A stretch of DNA of 64,000 bases from Chimaeribacter arupi (GTDB lineage Bacteria; Pseudomonadota; Gammaproteobacteria; Enterobacterales; Enterobacteriaceae), in contig NZ_PJZI01000003.1 of assembly GCF_002858805.1 (NCBI RefSeq), positions 149,448 through 213,447 on the forward strand, given 5' to 3'. The position numbers and the translations under genes are program-made. The notes beneath the pieces were generated by a model. That model did no database searches and was not told the DNA's origin. It saw only the letters and a program-made list of their open reading frames with translations. Below, piece by piece: positions 63,111 to 64,000 of the stretch (the stretch's first letter is position 1; each line of letters starts with the position of its first letter).

Positions 63111-63668
63111 CTTAACTTACTCGTTATTTTTGCATTGTCGATAAAGCTGCGGGCAAAATAACCTCCTGACCGGTGTTACCGTTGGCCCCGTGTCTTCTCG
63201 CAAAGCCGTCAACCTCCCGGTTGTCGCCTGCATAGGGGCGCATTACTTCGGTAAGCCTGCCTTTCTTTGTGAAAAGCAGCGCTCTTTGTAGGGGAATAGC
63301 CTCTCAGTTACGTCGACAGATCTCATTCCATTATGCCGGCCAGGCTGCGACCCGCAGCCCGCTAATTGCTTGATTTCACGCTACGTCTTACGCCATTGCT
63401 GCGTGTGTGCCATCAGGCAACGTTCTGATTCCGCTATTTTCCCTGTCTTAACGAGATTAACGCGGAAAGAAATCGCATTATTCCATTGCAGACACGGTTA
63501 TAGCAAGGTGACTTTAGCAGTGCCTTACAAGAAACTCACGCACAAGAAAGCAGGACGGTAACGGTTGCTGAGTAAATAAACAAAATTATGCCGGGTCTGC
63601 GGCCAAAAGCCGGGCTGCGTCACAAAAATCAGTGGCGCGAAGGCGGCCGGGTATTTAGAATCGCCGCC
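63111..63668 (-). promoter_or_regulatory. rne leader and rne/rluC divergent control region
   Basis: 558 gene-free bases. E. coli rne has a roughly 360-nt leader with hairpins that let RNase E cut its own mRNA; the long gap and the GTAAGTTAAG-type Shine-Dalgarno context before the ATG agree. I did not fold the structure. rluC's promoter must also lie here. Confidence 0.6.
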
Positions 63669-64000
63669 ATGAAAACAGAGAATCCATCAGTGCAAATCGT
63701 CACTATTTCTGACGATCAGGCCGGCCAGCGAATCGACAACTTTTTGCGCACCCAACTTAAAGGGGTGCCGAAAAGCATGGTGTACCGCATCGTGCGTAAA
63801 GGCGAAGTCCGGGTAAATAAAAAGCGCATCAAACCCGAGTATAAACTGGAGGCGGGGGATGAAGTGCGCATTCCGCCTGTGCGGGTGGCTGAGCGCGAGG
63901 AGCCGCAGGTTTCCGCCAAACTGGATAAGGTGGCCGCACTGGCCGACTGTATCCTGTATGAGGACGAGCACCTGCTGATCCTGAACAAACCCGCCGGTAC
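63669..64000 (+). CDS. rluC: RluC 23S rRNA pseudouridine synthase, 5' part
   Basis: Makes pseudouridine at 23S rRNA positions 955, 2504 and 2580. About 110 codons are visible: S4 domain [53 protein letters not shown] and the start of the RsuA/RluA catalytic domain ([17 protein letters not shown]). The catalytic Asp motif lies beyond the window. Divergent from rne as in E. coli. Confidence 0.96.
   Translation, partial: MKTENPSVQIVTISDDQAGQRIDNFLRTQLKGVPKSMVYRIVRKGEVRVNKKRIKPEYKLEAGDEVRIPPVRVAEREEPQVSAKLDKVAALADCILYEDEHLLILNKPAG

Overview
This is a 64 kb stretch of a GC-rich Enterobacterales chromosome. It carries many genes with close E. coli counterparts (rutABCDEFG/rutR, uvrY-uvrC-pgsA with the Gly-Cys-Leu tRNA cluster, opgC/opgGH, yceK, msyB, mdtG, lpxL, trhO, yceI-yceJ, solA, bssS, dinI, pyrC, rne, rluC) in a different overall order and with several insertions. 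The organism is therefore an enterobacterium outside the Escherichia/Salmonella core, for example Serratia-, Gibbsiella- or Rahnella-like; the genus cannot be fixed by eye. There is no insertion sequence, CRISPR array, integrase or obvious prophage block.

Layout. 1-2.9 kb: 3'-truncated nhaP2, an unlisted 42-codon membrane peptide and a DMT exporter. 2.9-9.5 kb: complete uracil-degradation operon rutABCDEFG (minus) with divergent rutR, and between them a sigma-54 promoter, NtrC-like sites and a TetR-type palindrome. 9.7-17 kb: YdjM-like membrane protein, cycA, an orphan oligopeptide-binding protein, small proteins, a CinA-domain amidase, a lone GH19 lysozyme and yecF. 17.8-21.4 kb: uvrY-uvrC-pgsA and three tRNAs. 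21.5-27.6 kb: small accessory genes, including two GNATs, a SRAP (YedK) protein, an XRE-cupin regulator, an unpaired GhoT/OrtT-type toxin and an IolT-like sugar symporter. 27.7-31.6 kb: a clear RyhB small RNA with its Fur box, placed tail-to-tail with an adiC-adiA arginine acid-resistance unit. 32-36 kb: small proteins, among them a diverged pair of paralogues. 36-39 kb: IclR regulator and EmrB/EmrA-type pump. 39-46 kb: opgC divergent from opgGH, and yceK. 46-59 kb: msyB, mdtG, lpxL, Old Yellow Enzyme, trhO, yceI-yceJ, an atypical LuxR regulator, solA, bssS, dinI with a perfect SOS box, and pyrC. 59-64 kb: rne with a large in-frame 21-bp tandem array in its C-terminal scaffold, its long leader, and the start of divergent rluC.

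Themes. Nitrogen salvage (rut under sigma-54/NtrC logic), acid and iron stress (adiCA, ryhB), envelope maintenance (osmoregulated glucans, lpxL, yceK, yceI), and post-transcriptional control (uvrY of the Csr pathway, ryhB, a GcvB-type target in the cycA leader, rne). The points most worth a second look are the RyhB/adiA tail-to-tail arrangement, the RNase E tandem array, the solitary GhoT/OrtT-like toxin, several sub-60-codon membrane peptides, and the paralogous small proteins at 32.9 and 34.2 kb. I did not find a convincing wholly new multi-gene system.
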